NCBI RefSeq assembly: GCF_020889785.1
Contig: NZ_JACMYK010000051.1
Span: 1-46,202 of the forward strand
Reading direction: 5' to 3'
Source: Bradyrhizobium acaciae
Lineage (GTDB): Bacteria; Pseudomonadota; Alphaproteobacteria; Rhizobiales; Xanthobacteraceae
Length of the DNA stretch: 46,202 nt
The notes beneath the pieces are model-generated. The model searched no databases. It was not told the DNA's origin and worked only from the letters and a program-made list of their open reading frames with translations. Numbering within the stretch: position 1 is the stretch's first letter; each line of letters begins with the position of its first letter. The position numbers and the translations under genes are program-made. Of the stretch, positions 24,295 through 32,348 are shown piece by piece.

Positions 24295-24310
24295 TGCAAC
24301 ATTGTTGCCA
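24295..24310 (-). promoter_or_regulatory. sigma-54-like promoter upstream of the binding-protein gene
   Basis: Read on the minus strand, TGGCAACAATGTTGCA has the -24 GG (24309-24308) and -12 GC (24297-24296) at the required spacing. Transcription would start near 24284. The core GCAAC-ATT-GTTGC is also a perfect dyad, so an operator is an alternative reading. Confidence 0.4.
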
Positions 24311-24436
24311 GCGGCGGCTTTGGGCTAAAATTTCGCTGAGCGGAACCACGGTTGCGCCGCTGCGCAGCAAGGACTGTCAAATGCCGTGCGCGGCAGCCAT
24401 GCATGATGCCGGAGCCTTGCAGGAAAGCCGTCGTCC

Positions 24437-25276
24437 ATGAATCCAGCCCAGAAGGCGCTCTGGTACATCGAAAGCCACCTCCGCACGTCGCTGACGCTCG
24501 ACGATATCGCCGTCGTTGCCGGGGTCTCGCGCTTCCATCTGGTGCGGGCGTTCGCGGAGGCGACCGGCTTTTCGGTGATGCGCTACGTGCGGGCGCGCCG
24601 CCTCAGCGAGGCCGCGCGCGAACTCGCCGCCGGTGCGCCCGATATTCTCAGCCTCGCGCTGGATGCCGATTACGGCTCCCACGAAGCATTCACCCGCGCG
24701 TTTCGCGACCATTTCGGCGTCACGCCGGAAACGGTGCGCGCGACGACGTGCCTGACGACGCTCAAGCTCCAGGAGCCGATCACCATGATCTCGACCGCTC
24801 TCGATCATCTCGATCCGCCGCGCATCGCGTCCGGCAAGGCGTTTCTCGTCGCCGGCGTCGGCGAGCGTTACAACCACGCCAATGACAGCACGGCCGGCAT
24901 TCCGAACCAGTGGCACGGCTTCCACCAGCAATGCGTCCATATTCCGCGTCAGGTCGGCAATGGCGCCTATGGCGTCTGCTGCAACGGCGACGACGCCGGC
25001 AATTTCGACTACATCGCAGGCGTCGAGGTCGCCGATTTCTCCGACCTGCCGCGCGAGTTCGCACGTGTCAGGATCCCGGCGCAGAAATACGTGGTGTTCA
25101 CCCACAAAGACCACATCTCGACCATCCGCCGCACCGTCAACACGATCTGGAACAGGTGGCTGCCGCAATCCGGCATGAAGGTCGCGGACGCGCCGAACTT
25201 CGAGCGCTACGACGAGAAATTCGACAAGAACACCGGCAATGGCGGACTGGAGATCTGGGTGCCCGTGGAAGAGTAG
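24437..25276 (+). CDS. AraC family regulator with C-terminal GyrI-like effector domain
   Basis: The 279-residue protein has the DNA-binding part first (about 8-105), with both helix-turn-helix units visible in LTLDDIAVVAGVSRFHLVRAF and ILSLALDADYGSHEAFTRAF. A GyrI-like effector-binding domain follows (about 120-278; VAGVGERYNH, YIAGVEVADF, YVVFTHKDHISTI, GGLEIWVPVEE). This is the Rob/SoxS-like order in which a small molecule is bound at the C-terminus. It is divergent from the binding-protein gene with about 240 bases between and may control it. The effector is not deducible. Confidence 0.9.
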   Translation: MNPAQKALWYIESHLRTSLTLDDIAVVAGVSRFHLVRAFAEATGFSVMRYVRARRLSEAARELAAGAPDILSLALDADYGSHEAFTRAFRDHFGVTPETVRATTCLTTLKLQEPITMISTALDHLDPPRIASGKAFLVAGVGERYNHANDSTAGIPNQWHGFHQQCVHIPRQVGNGAYGVCCNGDDAGNFDYIAGVEVADFSDLPREFARVRIPAQKYVVFTHKDHISTIRRTVNTIWNRWLPQSGMKVADAPNFERYDEKFDKNTGNGGLEIWVPVEE

Positions 25277-25322
25277 AGGGCCGACACGTCATTCCCCAGA
25301 TCACGGTTGCGACAAACCCGAT

Positions 25323-25462
25323 GTCGTCCCTGCCTAGTGCGCAATTGCGCACAGGAGCAGGGACCCATAACCACTAATGACTATGCCGCGCGAATCCGGA
25401 ACGACGAGTGACGTTCACCACACTCGCTGCGGAGTATTGGTCCCTGCTTTCGCAGGGACGAC
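25323..25462. repeat. repeat element with 11-bp terminal inverted repeats
   Basis: GTCGTCCCTGC at 25323-25333 is matched by GCAGGGACGAC at 25452-25462. Inside are a perfect 16-base palindrome, GTGCGCAATTGCGCAC (25337-25352), and a second AGCAGGGACC copy facing GGTCCCTGCT. No coding frame is present. The size and ends resemble a small non-autonomous repeat, placed between the AraC/GyrI gene and the convergent polyprenyl synthase. Confidence 0.7.
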
Positions 25463-25480
25463 ACTGTTGATGTGGCGAGT

Positions 25481-26491
25481 TTAGTGTGAGCGCGCGAGGC
25501 AGAACGCGACGACCTGTTCCAGCGCGGTCTTCATCGGTGACGACGGGAACAGCGCCAGCGCGTCGACCGCCATCGCGCCGTAGTGCTGGGCGCGGCTGAT
25601 GGTGTCTTCCAGCGCACGGTGCTTGGTCATCAGCCCGATCGCGTGATCGAGATCGGCCGATCCGATCTCGCCGCGCTCCAGTGCGCGGATCCAGAACTGG
25701 CGCTCGGTGTCGTTGCCGCGGCGGAAGGCGAGCACCACCGGGAGCGTGATCTTGCCCTCGCGGAAGTCGTCGCCGACATTCTTGCCGAGCTTGGCGGATT
25801 TGCCGCCATAGTCGAGCACGTCATCGACGAGCTGGAAGGCGATGCCGAGATTCATGCCGACCGAGCGGCACGCGGTCTGCTCGGCTTTCGGACGGTTGGC
25901 GATCACAGGACCGACCTCGCAGGCGGCGGCGAACAGCTCGGCGGTCTTGCCGCGGATCACGGCGAGATATTCATCCTCGGTGGTCGCGGTGTTCTTGGCG
26001 GCGGCGAGCTGCATCACCTCGCCCTCGGCGATGGTGGCGGCGGCGGCCGAGAGAATGTCGAGCGCGCGCAGCGAGCCGACCTCGACCATCATGCGGAACG
26101 CCTGGCCGAGCAGGAAGTCGCCGACCAGCACGCTGGCCTCGTTGCCCCACAGCATCCGCGCGGACAATTTGCCGCGGCGCAGCTCGCTCTCGTCGACCAC
26201 GTCGTCATGCAGCAGGGTCGCGGTGTGCATGAATTCGACCGCGGCGGCGAGCTTGATATGGCCGTCGCCTGTGTAGTCGGCGAGCTGGGCCATCGCGAGC
26301 GTCAGCATCGGGCGCAGCCGCTTGCCGCCGGAGGAGATCAGATGGTTGGCCACCTCGGGGATCATGGTGACCTCGGAGCCGGTCCGCGAGAGGATGGTCG
26401 CGTTGACGCGTTCCATGTCGGCGGCGACAAGTCCCACCAGCCCGTCGATCGAAGCATTGGACGGGCTTTCGAAGGGTACAATAACCGCCAC
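25481..26491 (-). CDS. long-chain polyprenyl diphosphate synthase (ubiquinone side chain)
   Basis: The 336-residue enzyme extends isopentenyl units to the all-trans tail of ubiquinone; rhizobia normally make Q-10, so decaprenyl is likely but chain length is not proven here. Motifs are GGKRLRP (55-61), the first Asp-rich motif DDVVD (96-100) and the second DDVLD (223-227), with FQLVDD before it. The start is the GTG at 26491, preceded by TTGGAG at six-base spacing; the much longer open frame upstream is antisense to the methyltransferase and has no such site. It is divergent from the DUF2007 gene. Confidence 0.93.
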   Translation of the reverse strand: MAVIVPFESPSNASIDGLVGLVAADMERVNATILSRTGSEVTMIPEVANHLISSGGKRLRPMLTLAMAQLADYTGDGHIKLAAAVEFMHTATLLHDDVVDESELRRGKLSARMLWGNEASVLVGDFLLGQAFRMMVEVGSLRALDILSAAAATIAEGEVMQLAAAKNTATTEDEYLAVIRGKTAELFAAACEVGPVIANRPKAEQTACRSVGMNLGIAFQLVDDVLDYGGKSAKLGKNVGDDFREGKITLPVVLAFRRGNDTERQFWIRALERGEIGSADLDHAIGLMTKHRALEDTISRAQHYGAMAVDALALFPSSPMKTALEQVVAFCLARSH

Positions 26492-26534
26492 GCTGGTCTC
26501 CAATTTTGCCGAATACGCATTATGCTCAGCTATA

Positions 26535-26563
26535 ACAATAGAAACTGCGAAGGTTTGCGGCAA
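26535..26563 (-). promoter_or_regulatory. sigma70-like promoter for the polyprenyl synthase
   Basis: On the minus strand TTGCCG (26563-26558), 17 bases and TATTGT (26540-26535) lie about 45 bases before the GTG start. The spacing is ideal and the hexamers moderate. Confidence 0.45.
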
Positions 26564-26626
26564 GGCCATCAAGTTGTTGACATGTGGCGCAAGTGCCGCA
26601 CTGCCGGGACGACAGGAGAGTGGATT

Positions 26627-26854
26627 TTGCGGGAATTGGTACGGACCAACGACATGGTGCTGGTCTCGGCCGTCGGCGCGCTGCTCGACAGCGCTAACAT
26701 CCATCATTTGGTGCTGGACCAGAACATGAGCATCATCGAGGGCTCGCTCGGCGTGCTGCCGCGGCGGATCCTGGTGCATGAGGACGACAACCATGAAGCC
26801 CGCCAGCTCCTGACCGATGCCGGCCTCGGCCACGAATTGCGGGCCGATGAGTAG
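26627..26854 (+). CDS. DUF2007 small protein
   Basis: The 75-residue protein matches the DUF2007 family (also called putative signal transducing protein, PII-like fold): RELVRTNDMVLVSAVGALLD, IHHLVLDQNMSIIEGSLGVLPRRILV and ARQLLTDAGL. I place the start at TTG 26627, eight bases after AGGAG; this gives the usual length of about 75, whereas upstream Met codons add unrelated residues. Its stop overlaps the start of the methyltransferase, so they are translationally coupled. A sensory or adaptor role is inferred only from the fold. Confidence 0.8.
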   Translation: MRELVRTNDMVLVSAVGALLDSANIHHLVLDQNMSIIEGSLGVLPRRILVHEDDNHEARQLLTDAGLGHELRADE

Positions 26855-27674
26855 GGCGTTTTCAAGCGAAGTGGGCTCCGGTTCGCGTGAAGAAAACGCG
26901 TCAGAAAAGGAGTCTCCGGCCGCTGAGATCACCGAGGACGGATTCCTCGGTGGGCAATTGCGGCTGCGGCAGCCCCGCAGCGGCCACCGTGCCGGCCATG
27001 ACGCGATCCTGCTGGCCGCGGCGACGCCGGCGCGATCAGGTGAGCGCGTCGTCGATCTCGGCTCCGGTGTCGGCGCGGCGGGGCTTGCGGTGGCGCGGCG
27101 GGTCAGCGGGATCGACCTCGTTCTGGTCGAGATCGATCCTGGCTTGGCCGAGCTTGCGCGGAATAACGCCGCTGCCAATGCGATCAAGGCCGAGGTGGTC
27201 ATCCTCGATGTCGAGGCCGGCGCCGCCGCTTTCGATGACGCCGGCCTTGGACCCGACAGCGCCGACGTCGTGCTGATGAACCCGCCGTTCAACGATTCCA
27301 CCCGGCACCGCGCCTCGCCGGACGGCATGCGGGAGCGTGCCCATGTCGCGACCGCGACCACGCTTGCCGCCTGGGTTCATGCCGCGCGGCGGATTCTCAA
27401 GTCGAACGGGCAGCTAGCGATGGTCTGGCGGGCCGACGAGATTGCCGACGTGCTGGCCGCGCTGGACCGCGGCTTCGGCAGCCTCGAGATCCTGCCGGTT
27501 CACGGCGAGGCGACGTCGCCGGCGATCCGAATCCTGGTGCGGGCCACCAAGGGCGGCCGGGCGCCGACACGGCTGCATGCCGCGCTGTTGCTCAAGGAAG
27601 AGTCAGGTGTGCCCAATAAATGGGTGCAGGAGATATTGGCTGGAAGGGGAGAATTGCCGCTGGCGCGGCGCTAA
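26847..27674 (+). CDS. N6-adenine-type RNA methyltransferase (TrmN6/YfiC-like)
   Basis: The 275-residue protein is a class I SAM methyltransferase with the SAM loop DLGSGVGAAGLA (70-81), the acidic end of strand 2 at VEIDPGL and the catalytic NPPF (145-148) of amino-methyltransferases acting on adenine N6. The segment FLGGQLRLRQPRSGHRAGHDAILLAA is typical of tRNA1(Val) A37 methyltransferases. The start ATG at 26847 overlaps the DUF2007 stop. The first 20 or so residues are encoded by a dispersed repeat element, so the N-terminus is not conserved family sequence. The exact RNA target is inferred from the family. Confidence 0.85.
   Translation: MSRAFSSEVGSGSREENASEKESPAAEITEDGFLGGQLRLRQPRSGHRAGHDAILLAAATPARSGERVVDLGSGVGAAGLAVARRVSGIDLVLVEIDPGLAELARNNAAANAIKAEVVILDVEAGAAAFDDAGLGPDSADVVLMNPPFNDSTRHRASPDGMRERAHVATATTLAAWVHAARRILKSNGQLAMVWRADEIADVLAALDRGFGSLEILPVHGEATSPAIRILVRATKGGRAPTRLHAALLLKEESGVPNKWVQEILAGRGELPLARR
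26852..26908. repeat. dispersed repeat copy inside the methyltransferase 5' end
   Basis: GGGCGTTTTCAAGCGAAGTG and CCGGTTCGCGTGAAGAAAACG agree nearly base for base with the reverse complement of 43328-43388. Here it lies inside a reading frame and encodes about residues 2-20 of the methyltransferase. Confidence 0.85.
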
Positions 27675-27710
27675 CGGGCAGTGTCTGCCCGCCTCGGGAC
27701 TGGCACTAAA

Positions 27711-27809
27711 TCACTGCGAAGCCGTTTCCGACTGGCGTTCCGGCGTCGATGTGAACCGGATCGCCGTCAGGAGCGTACCGATCAGCAAGATCAGCAGATA
27801 GATCTTCAT
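27711..27809 (-). CDS. possible 32-residue membrane peptide
   Basis: ATG at 27809 is preceded by GAGAGGG at four-base spacing and opens a frame to TGA at 27711. The product begins MKIYLLILLIGTLLTAIRF and ends in a polar tail with ERQSETASQ. One hydrophobic helix with a short charged C-terminus is the pattern of a single-pass small membrane protein. It lies between the convergent methyltransferase stop and the S49 peptidase start. I do not recognise the family; the good binding site is the main support. Confidence 0.45.
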   Translation of the reverse strand: MKIYLLILLIGTLLTAIRFTSTPERQSETASQ

Positions 27810-27917
27810 GAGTCCCTCTCCGCCGCGAATTGCATCCCCAATGACAAAATGCAAAACGCGTTCCACGGAAACCAATGACAGTGGCGTGATAAAAAGTGGT
27901 TAATTCGAGGTAACGGC

Positions 27918-28841
27918 ATGAGTGAACAAATAAGTGATCGCCACGGAGATTCCGGAGGACGTTCGGGACTGCTCGAGCGCGTGCAGGGAATGTTGCCGGC
28001 ACGTTTCCGGCGTGGCGCGGCCGTCGTGCCGGTGGTGCGGCTGTCGGGCGTGATCGGTGCGGTGACGCCGCTGCGGCCCGGCTTGACGCTCTCGGGTGTC
28101 GCCAAGATGCTGGAGCGCGCCTTTGGCACAAGGAATGCCAAGGCGGTGGCGCTGGTGATCAATTCGCCGGGCGGCTCGCCGGTGCAGTCGCGCCAGATCT
28201 ATCTGCGCATCCGGCAACTGGCGGCCGAGAAGAAGCTGCCGGTGCTGGTGTTCGTCGAGGACGTCGCGGCCTCCGGCGGCTACATGATCGCCTGCGCGGG
28301 CGACGAGATTTATTGCGACCCGTCCTCGATCCTGGGTTCGATCGGCGTGGTCGGCGGCAGCTTCGGTTTCCAGGAGGCGATCAAGAAGATCGGGGTCGAG
28401 CGGCGGCTCTATACGGCGGGCAGCCACAAGGCGATGCTCGATCCGTTCCTGCCCGAAAACCCCGACGATGTCGCGCGGCTGAAGACGATCCAGCGCGAGA
28501 TCCATGCGATCTTCATCAACCTGGTGAAGCAGAGCCGCGGCAGCCGCCTGAAGGGGCCTGACGACGAATTGTTCACCGGCGAATACTGGGCGGGCGAGAC
28601 CGCGATCGGCCTCGGGCTCGCCGATGCCATCGGCGACCTCCGCTCGACCCTGCGGGCCCGCTATGGCGAGAAGGTGCTGACCCCGGTGATCGCGCCCGCG
28701 AGCGGCATGCTGTCCGGCCTGCTCGGCCGGCGGGCGCCGGGGGCGGGATCCATGGCGGCGCTGGATGGAATCGGCGCCCTCCCGGACCATCTGATCTCGG
28801 CGGTGGAAACCCGGGCGATTTGGGCCAGATTCGGGCTCTGA
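27918..28841 (+). CDS. S49 family peptidase (SppA-like)
   Basis: The 307-residue protein carries the signal peptide peptidase A/S49 fold: INSPGGSPVQSRQIY (81-95), the nucleophile Ser119 in DVAASGGYMIACAGDEI, SIGVVGGSFGF (141-151) and the general base Lys171 in TAGSHKAMLDPFLPE. It cleaves membrane-associated peptides or acts in envelope quality control. There is no clear transmembrane helix, so it may be soluble or peripheral like the short single-domain members. A GAGGTAAC site precedes the ATG. The gene stands alone, with a small membrane-protein gene after it. Confidence 0.92.
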   Translation: MSEQISDRHGDSGGRSGLLERVQGMLPARFRRGAAVVPVVRLSGVIGAVTPLRPGLTLSGVAKMLERAFGTRNAKAVALVINSPGGSPVQSRQIYLRIRQLAAEKKLPVLVFVEDVAASGGYMIACAGDEIYCDPSSILGSIGVVGGSFGFQEAIKKIGVERRLYTAGSHKAMLDPFLPENPDDVARLKTIQREIHAIFINLVKQSRGSRLKGPDDELFTGEYWAGETAIGLGLADAIGDLRSTLRARYGEKVLTPVIAPASGMLSGLLGRRAPGAGSMAALDGIGALPDHLISAVETRAIWARFGL

Positions 28842-28957
28842 ACACGGGGATTTGAGCGCGCCATTTAGCCCCAAAAGGGCGATTGCGGCGCAGGGCCGGT
28901 TGCGCGAGAATGGCTGTCATTGGGGGCCTGACAGACGTGAACGACAAGGATCGACCG

Positions 28958-29149
28958 ATGCCGCCGCTGATTGCATTCGCAGGCGTCCTGGGTGGCCTGG
29001 CCGTGGTCCGCTGGGCATACAAGACGGCCGTCCGGATCAACCAGGAACTGGAAGAGGCGCGATTGTCTCGCGTGGCCGAGACCACGCGTGCGAGCGAAAT
29101 CAAGACCCTGCGCCGCGACCCCGTGACCGGGGCCTACCGCCCGGGCTAG
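28958..29149 (+). CDS. small membrane-anchored protein, function unknown
   Basis: The 63-residue protein has one N-terminal membrane helix (PLIAFAGVLGGLAVVRWAY) followed by a charged cytoplasmic-type tail (INQELEEARLSRVAETT, then IKTLRRDPVTGAYRPG). ATG at 28958 has AAGGA seven bases upstream; a GTG at 28937 would add seven polar residues. The ending DPVTGAYRPG is a short motif common at the C-terminus of small Bradyrhizobium proteins, from memory. It lies 116 bases after the S49 peptidase gene. Confidence 0.65.
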   Translation: MPPLIAFAGVLGGLAVVRWAYKTAVRINQELEEARLSRVAETTRASEIKTLRRDPVTGAYRPG

Positions 29150-29190
29150 CGCTAGGATCTTCTCAATTTGCCGCGCAGGGATTGTGCTTC

Positions 29191-29212
29191 CTCTCCCGCC
29201 TGCGGGGGAGGT
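29191..29212. terminator. GC hairpin before glyQ
   Basis: CTCCCGC and GCGGGGGAG-type arms face each other around CTGC, some 40 bases after the small membrane-protein stop. No clear T-tract follows. It may be a fragment of a dispersed repeat. The rest of the gap up to 29313 shows nothing else. Confidence 0.3.
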
Positions 29213-29313
29213 GAGAGAGAGCGCACGAAACCTCCCCATCGCCTTGATTCCATTGGCCGCCGCCGATACGGTCCCGCGCGCTTCAAAACCCCCTCGCGAG
29301 ACCGATTCTGACG

Positions 29314-30249
29314 ATGGACGCCCTGCCTGACCACATGCGCCCGGAACGTTCGTTCCAGGGCTTCATCCTGGCTCTCCAGCGGTTCTGGGCCGAGCAGGGT
29401 TGCGTCATCCTGCAGCCCTACGACATGGAAATGGGCGCCGGCACCTTCCATCCCGCGACCACGCTGCGTGCGCTCGGGCCCAAGCCCTGGAACGCGGCCT
29501 ATGTGCAGCCGTCGCGGCGGCCGAAGGACGGCCGCTACGGCGAAAATCCCAACCGGCTCCAGCACTATTACCAGTTCCAGGTGATCATGAAGCCGTCGCC
29601 GCCGAACCTTCAGGAGCTGTACCTGAAGTCGCTGGCCGCGATCGGCATCGATTCCGCCGTCCACGACATCCGCTTCGTCGAGGACGACTGGGAGAGCCCG
29701 ACGCTCGGCGCCTGGGGCCTGGGCTGGGAATGCTGGTGCGACGGCATGGAAGTCAGCCAGTTCACCTACTTCCAGCAGGTCGCCGGCGTCGAATGCGCGC
29801 CGGTTTCGGGCGAGCTCACCTACGGGCTCGAGCGGCTCGCGATGTATGTGCAGGGCGTCGACCGTGTCTACGACCTCAATTTCAACGGCCGCGAGGGCGC
29901 CGAGAAGGTCACCTATGGCGACGTCTTCCTGCAGGCCGAGCAGGAATATTCGCGGCACAATTTCGAAGTTGCCGACACCGCGATGCTGTTCGAGCAGTTC
30001 AGGATGGCGGAAGAGGCCTGCCGCAAATATCTCGCCGCCGGCTGGCGCGAGGGTGGCAACAGTAAGGAACATCTGATGGCCCTGCCGGCCTACGACCAGT
30101 GCATCAAGGCGAGCCACGTGTTCAATCTGCTCGACGCCCGCGGCGTCATCTCGGTGACCGAGCGGCAGAGCTATATCGGCCGCGTGCGCGATCTGGCGAA
30201 GGCCTGCGGCGAGGCATGGATCCACACTGAAACGGGCAGGGCGGTCTGA
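29314..30249 (+). CDS. glyQ: glycyl-tRNA synthetase alpha subunit
   Basis: The 311-residue catalytic subunit of the bacterial alpha2beta2 glycyl-tRNA synthetase is almost invariant in its landmarks: SFQGFILALQRFWAEQGCVI, QPYDMEMGAGTFHP, QPSRRPKDGRYGENPNRLQH and TYGLERLAMYVQGV. It activates glycine with ATP for transfer to tRNA-Gly. The start at 29314 has only a weak binding site, and an in-frame ATG seven codons on is an alternative. Its TGA overlaps the ATG of glyS, giving strict co-translation. Confidence 0.98.
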   Translation: MDALPDHMRPERSFQGFILALQRFWAEQGCVILQPYDMEMGAGTFHPATTLRALGPKPWNAAYVQPSRRPKDGRYGENPNRLQHYYQFQVIMKPSPPNLQELYLKSLAAIGIDSAVHDIRFVEDDWESPTLGAWGLGWECWCDGMEVSQFTYFQQVAGVECAPVSGELTYGLERLAMYVQGVDRVYDLNFNGREGAEKVTYGDVFLQAEQEYSRHNFEVADTAMLFEQFRMAEEACRKYLAAGWREGGNSKEHLMALPAYDQCIKASHVFNLLDARGVISVTERQSYIGRVRDLAKACGEAWIHTETGRAV

Positions 30250-32345
30250 TGCCCGATCTTCTCCTCGAACTGTTCTCCGAAGAAATTCCCGCGCGCATGC
30301 AGGCCAAGGCGGCGGACGATCTGCGTCGTATGGTGACCGACAAGCTCGTCGCCGAAGGCCTCGTCTATGAGGGCGCCAAGGCGTTCGCGACCCCGCGCCG
30401 CCTCGCGCTCACCGTGCACGGCATTCCCGCGCGGCAGCCAGACCTGAAGACCGAACGTCGCGGCCCGAAGATCGGCGCCCCGGATGCGGCGGTGCAGGGC
30501 TTTCTGAAAGCGACGGGTCTCAACTCGCTGGATGAAGCGAAGATCCAGAAGGATGCGAAGGGCGACTTCTACATCGCGCTGATCGAAAAGCCGGGCCGAG
30601 CGGCGATCGACGTCATCGCCGAAATCCTGCCGGTCATCATCCGCACCTTCCCCTGGCCGAAATCGATGCGCTGGGGCGCGCGCTCGGCCAAGTCGGGCTC
30701 GCTCACCTGGGTCCGGCCGCTGCATTCGATCGTTGCGACCTTTGGTCTCGAGACCGAGGAGCCCGATGTCGTGAAATTCTCGGTCGACGGCATCGAGGCC
30801 GGGCAGACCACCTACGGCCATCGCTTCATGGCGCCGGGTGCGATTTCGGTGCGCCGCTTCGAGGATTACGAGGCCAAGCTGAAGGCCGCGAAAGTGATCC
30901 TCGATCCGCAGGCGCGCAAGGACATCATCGTCGAGGACGCCAAGGAGCTGGCGTTCGCGCAGGGCCTCGAGCTGGTCGAGGACCAGGTGCTGGTCGACGA
31001 GGTCTCCGGCCTCGTCGAATGGCCGGTCGTGATGATGGGATCGTTCGAGAAGGAATTTTTGGTCATCCCGGATGAAGTGATCCGCGCCACCATCCGCAAC
31101 AACCAGAAGTGCTTCGTGGTCAGGGATCCCAAGACGGGCAAGCTGACCAACAAGTTCGTGCTGACCGCCAACATCGAGGCGCCCGACGGCGGCAAGACCA
31201 TCGTCGCTGGCAACGAGCGCGTGATCCGTCCGCGGCTGAGCGACGCGAAATTCTTCTACGAGACCGACCTCAAGACGAGGCTCGAGGACCGGCTGCCGAA
31301 GTTCGAGCAGATCGTGTTCCACGAGAAGCTCGGCACCCAGGCGGAGCGGATCAAGCGGATCGAGCGCTTGGCCGCCGAGATTGCGCCGCTGGTCGGTGCC
31401 GATGTCGAGAAGACCAAGCGCGCCGCGCGCCTCGCCAAGGCGGACTTGCTGACCGAAGTGGTCGGCGAGTTCCCGGAACTTCAGGGCCTGATGGGCAAGT
31501 ACTACGCGCTGGCGCAGGGCGAAGACACCTCCGTCGCCGCCGCGAGCGAGGAGCACTGGAAGCCGCAAGGACCGACCGATCGCGTGCCGACCGATCCGGT
31601 CAGCGTCGCAGTCGCGCTGGCTGACAAGCTCGACACGCTATCGGGCTTCTGGGCTATCGACGAGAAGCCGACAGGATCGAAGGATCCGTATGCGCTGCGT
31701 CGCGCGGCGCTGGGTGCGATCAGGCTTATCGTCGAGAACACGCTGCGTCTACCGATCCTGAAGGCGGCGAAATCCGCGTTGCTCGGGTTGTCGGTCAAGG
31801 CTGATGCCGAAACACTGCCGAACGATCTGCTCGCCTTCTTCGCCGACCGCCTGAAGGTCCAGCTCCGCGAGCAGGGTGCGCGTCACGATCTCGTCGACGC
31901 CGTGTTCTCGCTCGGCGGCCAGGACGATCTGCTCCTCGTCGTCCGTCGCGTCGAGGCGCTCGGCAAATTCCTCGACAGCGACGACGGCAAGAACCTGCTC
32001 GCGGGAACCAAGCGCGCCAGCAACATCCTCAGCATCGAGGAGAAGAGAGACAAGCGCACCTTCGACGGTGCGCCCGATGCCGCGCTCTACAAGCTCGACG
32101 AAGAGAAGGCGCTGGCTGCGGCGATCGATCAGGTGAAGACCGATGCCTCCGCTGCCGTCGCCAAGGAAGACTTCGCCGCCGCGATGACCGCGATGGCCAA
32201 GCTGCGTCCCGCGGTCGATGCGTTCTTCGACAAGGTCAAGGTCAACGACGACGATCCGAAGGTGCGCGAGAACCGCCTGAAGCTGCTCAACGAGATCCGC
32301 GCCGCGACGCGTGCGGTGGCCGATTTCTCCCGGATCGAAGGCTGA
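30249..32345 (+). CDS. glyS: glycyl-tRNA synthetase beta subunit
   Basis: The 698-residue subunit recognises tRNA-Gly and completes the synthetase with glyQ. It shows the standard opening PDLLLELFSEEIPARMQ, FATPRRLALTV, the central YGHRFMAPG and RNNQKCF segments, and a C-terminal anticodon-binding helical domain (about 590-698). Its length is normal. The start codon overlaps the glyQ stop. A methyltransferase gene follows after only three bases, so the operon continues. Confidence 0.98.
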   Translation: MPDLLLELFSEEIPARMQAKAADDLRRMVTDKLVAEGLVYEGAKAFATPRRLALTVHGIPARQPDLKTERRGPKIGAPDAAVQGFLKATGLNSLDEAKIQKDAKGDFYIALIEKPGRAAIDVIAEILPVIIRTFPWPKSMRWGARSAKSGSLTWVRPLHSIVATFGLETEEPDVVKFSVDGIEAGQTTYGHRFMAPGAISVRRFEDYEAKLKAAKVILDPQARKDIIVEDAKELAFAQGLELVEDQVLVDEVSGLVEWPVVMMGSFEKEFLVIPDEVIRATIRNNQKCFVVRDPKTGKLTNKFVLTANIEAPDGGKTIVAGNERVIRPRLSDAKFFYETDLKTRLEDRLPKFEQIVFHEKLGTQAERIKRIERLAAEIAPLVGADVEKTKRAARLAKADLLTEVVGEFPELQGLMGKYYALAQGEDTSVAAASEEHWKPQGPTDRVPTDPVSVAVALADKLDTLSGFWAIDEKPTGSKDPYALRRAALGAIRLIVENTLRLPILKAAKSALLGLSVKADAETLPNDLLAFFADRLKVQLREQGARHDLVDAVFSLGGQDDLLLVVRRVEALGKFLDSDDGKNLLAGTKRASNILSIEEKRDKRTFDGAPDAALYKLDEEKALAAAIDQVKTDASAAVAKEDFAAAMTAMAKLRPAVDAFFDKVKVNDDDPKVRENRLKLLNEIRAATRAVADFSRIEG

Positions 32346-32348
32346 TCG

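Noticed and set aside
25583..26626. Long plus-strand frame running into the DUF2007 gene
   Set aside because: It is antisense to the polyprenyl synthase; only the last 75 codons match DUF2007 and they have their own TTG start and AGGAG site.
26492..27361. N-terminal extension of the polyprenyl synthase to 626 residues
   Set aside because: The extra 290 residues lie antisense to the DUF2007 and methyltransferase genes and have no family features; the GTG at 26491 has an ideal binding site and gives the normal length.
30171..31568. 465-residue minus-strand open frame across glyS
   Set aside because: Antisense shadow of a certain housekeeping gene.
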